Source: Takakia lepidozioides
Lineage: Eukaryota > Streptophyta > Takakiopsida > Takakiales > Takakiaceae
NCBI GenBank assembly: GCA_030704615.1
Contig: CM060733.1
Coordinates: 60,264,001 to 60,328,000, forward strand
DNA length: 64,000 nt
Direction: 5' to 3'
A program made the translations under genes and the position numbers. The notes beneath the pieces were generated by a model. The model was not told where the DNA came from. It made no database searches and was given only the letters and a program-made list of their open reading frames with translations. The number at the start of each line of letters is the position of its first letter. The first letter of the stretch is position 1. Positions 59,401 through 64,000 of this stretch are shown here, piece after piece.

Positions 59401-62400
59401 TAAAGGGCAGGAGACTGTCCAGCAGACTGCATGGGGAGTTATCCAGCAGAGTAGGCAGGAGACTGCCGTGGGTGCAGATGGCATTGTTCCGGAGTCTGCC
59501 AACGACATTGCCCCGGAGACTGCAGATGACTCCCACGCCCAACAGAGTATCCGCAAGACTGCCCAAGAGTCTGCTCCTGCGTTTGAGAATCCTTTCCACC
59601 AGACTCCACATTACTCTGCCCAAGAGACTACACACAGGTCTGCTCAGACGAGTTCACAAGACTCTGGTCAGCAGACAACACAAGACTCCGCCGAGGTGAC
59701 TGCCCTGCTTAGAGAGTCTGCCCGGAAGACTGCAACAGACTCTGCCCACCCGACTGCACATGAGTCTGCCCTCTTGCTGCCCAGGTGACTGCAGCAGCAG
59801 ACCCTGCCCACCAGACTGCATGAGTCTGCCCAGGTGACTGCAACAGCAGACCCGTCCCACCCGACTGCGCATGAGTCTACCCAGGAGACTGCAGAAGCAG
59901 ACCCTGCCCACTGGACTACGCATGAGTCTGTCCGGTTGGCTTCAGCAGACACACCCCAACAGACTGCAGCAAACAATTCCCAGCAGACTGCAGCAGACCC
60001 TCTCCAGCAGACTGAACAGATGACTGCACTTGAGTTTTCCAAGGAGACTTCTTCAAAGTATGTCCAGCAGACTCTTATACAGCCCGCCCAAGAGAGTTTC
60101 AATGAGGCGACAGTTGAGGACGTCCGCAAGCAGACTTTGCCTTCGCCGTCTCCGTCTGCTCCTGCTCCTGCCAATGTTGGGTCAACAACAAAGACAGGCG
60201 GTCTGCTCACACCACCCGATTCTCATGTTAGTTCAACGCATGCCATTCGTGAGGCTGCGAGGACTGGACCGGCAAGTGTCAACAAACCGACTGACACTCT
60301 TCTGCTGCGCAGCAGAGCTGCAATATTGCGGCAGTCTGGGCAAGTCGTCCCAAGCATTGCGGTAGAGAACGCCTCCGTCCGAGCAGAAAGAGAAAAAGCC
60401 CAAAAACGTCCGGTCGTTGAGGCGGTCAAGGAGACTGGAGAGGGTCATGTTCAAAAGAGACCAGCCAGGAAAGGCAAGTCAGATGTGTTTATGAACAAGG
60501 ACCGCCGATTTTTGGACATGGACAAGGAGGTGGCAGAGTTACTGGCGTCGAAGAAGTAAGTCGTATGTGTCTGCTGCTTGGTCGTGTTATTTTAAAGTTG
60601 CCTTTGCAGGTATGTATTTTCTGGCAGTCTACTGGCTTCTTGTTTGCAGTCTTGTAAGGTCTGTACTCGGTCTGCTGTGACTGTGACCCATAGTTGTGTT
60701 TGTCGACTTTGTTGATTGTCAGGTCTGTTGTTCGGTCTGCTGTGACAATGCACTCCACTGTCCGAATGTCCGAATGTCCACTGTCCGATTGTTGGGTCTG
60801 TTGGTCGGTCTGCTAAGAGTCTCCCTTGACTTTGGTTTCTGGACTTTCTGGTAATTCAGTTTCCCTCATCGGTCTGCTAAGACTGTGCAGCAGACTGATG
60901 TTTTTGGACATTGTGGAATGAGTGATGTCTTGGTGGGGTCTGACTGTATGTGCAGGATTGAAAGTCGTTTCCGGCGATTGATGTCCATACATGTAGCTGC
61001 TGGGAATAGCATGGTGTATTTTTTCGAAGGAGACTCGCGGTTCCGATGTGGCATTGCGCCGGAAGACCTGAAAGCACTGAACGTGGTTGAGTCGGAGTGC
61101 TCGGACAGACTTTTGGATGTCTGGTGTCGTTTTTTCGAGAACACCCTAGACTCGAGGACGTATGGCACTGTCGCTCTTTTGCCAACGTCGACGTGGTCTG
61201 TTTTCCAGACTTTCGACACAGCCCCACGCGAAACTTTGGTGGCAAACCTTGATGGTGCCTTGACTCCTGCGCGACTTGGCAAAGACATTAAAGACTGCAC
61301 TCATATATTGGTGCCGGTCTTGCAAGGGTAAGACCCGACGGACTTGTTGCACATTTTGCTGTCTGCTGAATGTTGGGTCTTCTGTGTGTTCCTCATGTCT
61401 GTTCGACTGTCTGAGTTGGACGTCATGGTCTGTTCGACTCCTGCACTCTTGGACTGTTGGTCTGCTGGACTGCTAGTCCGTTGCATCTGTTGGAGTGCTA
61501 TGTGTGTTCGGCAGTTGGCCATTTGGACAGCCGAGTATGTTTGTCTGTTGGTCTGCAGAGTCTGTTGGGTTTGGGACTAATGAAATTGTGGGGCATGTTC
61601 ATTTTTACATTGAAGGTGCCACTGGAGTGTCATTATCATCGACCTAAGGAAAGGCGCCTACAACCCACTTGAACCCCCGGAGGGAAATGCATACTTGCGT
61701 ACAGCTCCTTGGTTGGATTCGGAAGGTGCATGCAGGGTGCTTTGGATATGTTGTTGGGACTCCACAATGGGATGAAGTAATGGCATTTCAGTTCAACTCT
61801 CCCGAAGTGCCCCAACAACCTTTCAGTTGGAGTGTGGGTTTTACGTGATGTCTTTCATTGAAGGGTATTACGACTGGCTGAAAGGCGATAGGCAGAAAAC
61901 CAAAGAGAGAGGACAAGCCTTCACACCAAGGTGGTTTAATTTCAGGTTTCCGTTACTGCAACGATTGCATTGTGTAAAATGTATTCGCCGTGGTTTGGAC
62001 GATGCAGAAAAACTGCTCCTTTGAGGAAATAAATATATACATTCAATGTTGTTTCAATTCACATTCTGAATGTATGTAATATTTTCTGAGATGAAGGCCT
62101 ACATGCACTCATACTGTTCCCACTTATGCAAGTTCGTCAAAAGGCCAAACAATACAGTCCAGTAGACAACCACCCCACGTCCTCACTTGGGCAGACTCCT
62201 TGGTTCTACTATTAACTACTGTTAGCAGACTACAGCAGTCTCCGTCTGTTTGACCAGTCTATCGCGCAGTCTGCTGGCCGCTGAGCAGTCTGCCGGCTAG
62301 TCTGTTGCATGCTGAGAAGTCTGTCGCGCAGTGTGCTGGCCGCTCATCAGTCTGCTCGGCAGAGTGTGTGCACTTTGATGCATAGTTATATGTGTGCAGT

Positions 62401-62600
62401 TGGGCTCCGTGTCTGGGCGAGTACGCTCCGTGGGAGCAGTCCGATGGACAGTGCAGAAGACCACATAGTCAGTCCATACTGTATGTCTGCTGGACCACCC
62501 AGTCTGTTAGCCGAAAACCATCAGCAGACTTGGCAGTGTTATTCTGTACTTGTGCAGTCTGCTTAGTAGTCTGTTTGGCCATTTCCGCGGTCTGTTGAGC
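55900..62600. repeat. Domain saturated with AGTCTGCT / AGCAGACT words
   Basis: The words AGTCTGCT, GGTCTGCTG, CAGCAGACT and close variants recur dozens of times across exons and introns alike and on both strands, with no fixed period. In the repeat exon they encode QQT, ET and ES; in introns they encode nothing. The domain ends near 62.6 kb, before the MULE transposase. Confidence 0.8.
57019..62024 (+). pseudogene. Ulp1-type (C48) cysteine protease gene with long Gln/Thr/Ser-rich repeat exon
   Basis: A multi-exon gene ends in a C48 SUMO-protease-like domain. Upstream coding blocks: 57100-57560, and 57459-57960 with WYSDLHHIVTGRRWPFVPYL and AHPTFGVRKKHLSAVTAVHF, a domain I do not recognise. 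A repeat exon (about 59256-60555, itself frame-broken near 59788) is built of ETAxESA and QQTA units. Its GTAAGT donor joins in phase to the exon 60956-61327 (GIAPEDLKALNVVE, THILVPVLQG), which joins in phase to 61616 onward. There lies the catalytic His (GCHWSVIIIDLRKGAYNP), then, after two single-base shifts, WDEVMAFQFNSPEVPQQP and the catalytic Cys in ECGFYVMSFIEGYYDW. The residue normally Asp reads Asn (YNP). Proteases of this type are carried by some plant MULE transposons. Confidence 0.75.
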
Positions 62601-62942
62601 AGAATGCCCAGTCTTCCGCAACTGGACGGTGGGGCGCTCTGAGCTCTGATGGAATGCACTTCCAGGCTGTTAATGATGCAAACATGTATGCACTCTCAAG
62701 CAGATTGTGGACCTTTTATTTCTCTGCATGGAATATGATGGCATAACATTGTTTTGCTGTGTGAGTATGTTGTCTACTTGGGTCCCGCCAAACGGTCTGA
62801 AACCTTAACAATTCTAGAGTATATTTTCGTTGCAGGTGTTGGGGCATACACCCTATTGCGCGTTCTCCGCAAGACTCTGGGTCGGGTTTTCCATGCTTCG
62901 ACAAAATCCCTCTTCCTTTTCAGAGACAAATTATTATTGTCG

Positions 62943-64000
62943 TCAACAGGTCGGAAAGGTTTTGCTGCACGAGGATGTAGCATCCCAGTTGGCCAGGATA
63001 TCAACAAGCTGCCCTCTACAGATTCGAAGGCACGACAGCACATGTGTCTCGAGGTACTTGTCATCACCCACAATACGAAGTATATCTGACCATTCTTCGG
63101 CCATACTCAGTGGGACGTAGACGGGTTCCTCGAGGGGTGCAAAGTCACAATCCTCCACAGGTCTGTCCATTGCGACAGTCGTTGTATCCAACATCAGATT
63201 ATGCAATCCTCCATGTATGGTTCCGAGCGCCGTGCCACATGCACGCACTATGAGTCCATCCTGCAAGTCGGGATGAAGCAACTTCAGCACTTTCACTTGG
63301 TGTTTGCACAAATTGCCTTTCATTGCCCATGGGCAAGTGCAAGAAGCCCAATCCGATCCAGGGTTGTAAACAATGTAGGTAGTGTCTGGGTGATTGCTGC
63401 TTAGCACATACGCTGGTTGTCCTTCCACCAAGGGTAGAGTCACATTGCTCGCTGGAATGTCCCTGGCCGCTAGCACAGAGCTAGATATGTACTTTTCCTG
63501 TTTGTCATTGCGTATGAACCCATGCGTCTTCAAATGAATTGCGTACCAGTAGTGTGTGAGCACACGGCCCGTGAGTTCCCATATTAGCCAATCGACTCTT
63601 CGACCATCATTGTGCCTTTCCCCATCCTCAGTCTAGCCTTCAAGTTTCTATGGTATGCCTCATGCTAGCATTTGTGTCTTGACTGGCATGTGGAACATGA
63701 CGAGCAGCAGTACACCACATTGCTATTTTAGGAGACCATTCCTTGTTGATGTCCTTTAAAATTCCCGGGCATTCCGATATTTCTTCTCATTTCCCTGATT
63801 GTTTTGGCAACCCATGGAAGCGCTTTTTTTGGGATCGCTTGTTCCACCTCTACAGTACATGAGGTCTCCCATATCCTTCAACACGTTTGCTGCTGTACGA
63901 GATCTTTGGTCTTCTGGCATGATTGCTTTACCCATGCCTTGCAGACATGCCAAAGGCACAGGAAAATGAGGACTCCTTTGAAAGCAACCCTGCACATAAC
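62943..64000 (-). pseudogene. MULE-type transposase, C-terminal part with SWIM zinc finger
   Basis: The gene runs off the window on the right. In order on the minus strand: LIFLCLWHVCKAWVKQS (the MULE core block with CLWHV), SRTAANVLKDMGDLMYCR, EWSPKIAMWCTAARHVPHAS and QDTNAS, then a frame change to YHRNLKARLRMGKGTM-like text, then VLTHYWYAIHLKTHGF. The SWIM finger is ASCTCPWAMKGNLCKHQ (C-x-C-x7-C-x-H) near 63290-63340. A long tail to 62943 follows. At least three frame changes are needed, so this copy is dead. It converges on the Ulp1-type gene, ending 0.9 kb from it, and both probably belong to one element. Confidence 0.8.

Overview
The window looks like nuclear DNA from a streptophyte, most likely a charophyte-grade green alga or an early land plant. 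This is inference. The basis is genes with short GT-AG exons and large introns, several plant-type housekeeping genes (a seven-exon plastid GET3d ATPase, a plant-type sterol C5-desaturase, an intronless TIM23, a plant-like mitochondrial ribosomal protein mS33), and a dense load of decayed transposons. No ribosomal RNA gene, CRISPR array or bacterial operon was seen.

Layout. 0.4-4.85 kb (+): a complete GET3d gene with a LINE fragment in its last intron. 5.4-8.8 kb (-): a spliced gene of unknown function whose exon phases join. 9.26-19.49 kb: a block bounded by inverted repeats of about 440 bp. It holds an integrase-like transposase gene (12.3-13.9 kb), a gag relic, an unidentified two-frame gene (15.5-17.0 kb, -) and a captured three-exon piece of exportin-1/CRM1 (17.6-18.3 kb, -). 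21.85-30.03 kb (+): a decayed Ty3/gypsy element with two LTRs of about 525 bp; a related segment at 37.2-37.8 kb serves as an empty-site reference. 30.4-36 kb: host island with mS33 (-), sterol C5-desaturase (+) and TIM23 (+). 36-45 kb: mostly non-coding, with a LINE-type relic, tRNA-like boxes, a GC-rich spot and a GTCTG-rich spot. 46.2-47.8 kb: tandem repeats. 48-55.6 kb (+): a second Ty3/gypsy element. 55.6-64 kb: a Ulp1-type protease gene (+) facing a MULE transposase (-).

The most striking locus is the element at 48-55.6 kb. It has gag with a zinc knuckle, an aspartic protease, a cytosine-5 DNA methyltransferase domain, reverse transcriptase/RNase H, integrase, and then a PHD zinc finger. 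A retroelement carrying both a DNA methylation writer and a chromatin reader suggests self-marking or targeted insertion. This copy is broken by several frameshifts, so intact relatives must be sought elsewhere. The second notable unit is the convergent Ulp1 protease and SWIM-finger MULE transposase, in a region saturated with AGTCTGCT/AGCAGACT words.

The host genes read cleanly across splice junctions while the transposon genes carry many frameshifts and stops. The breaks are therefore more likely real decay than sequencing error.
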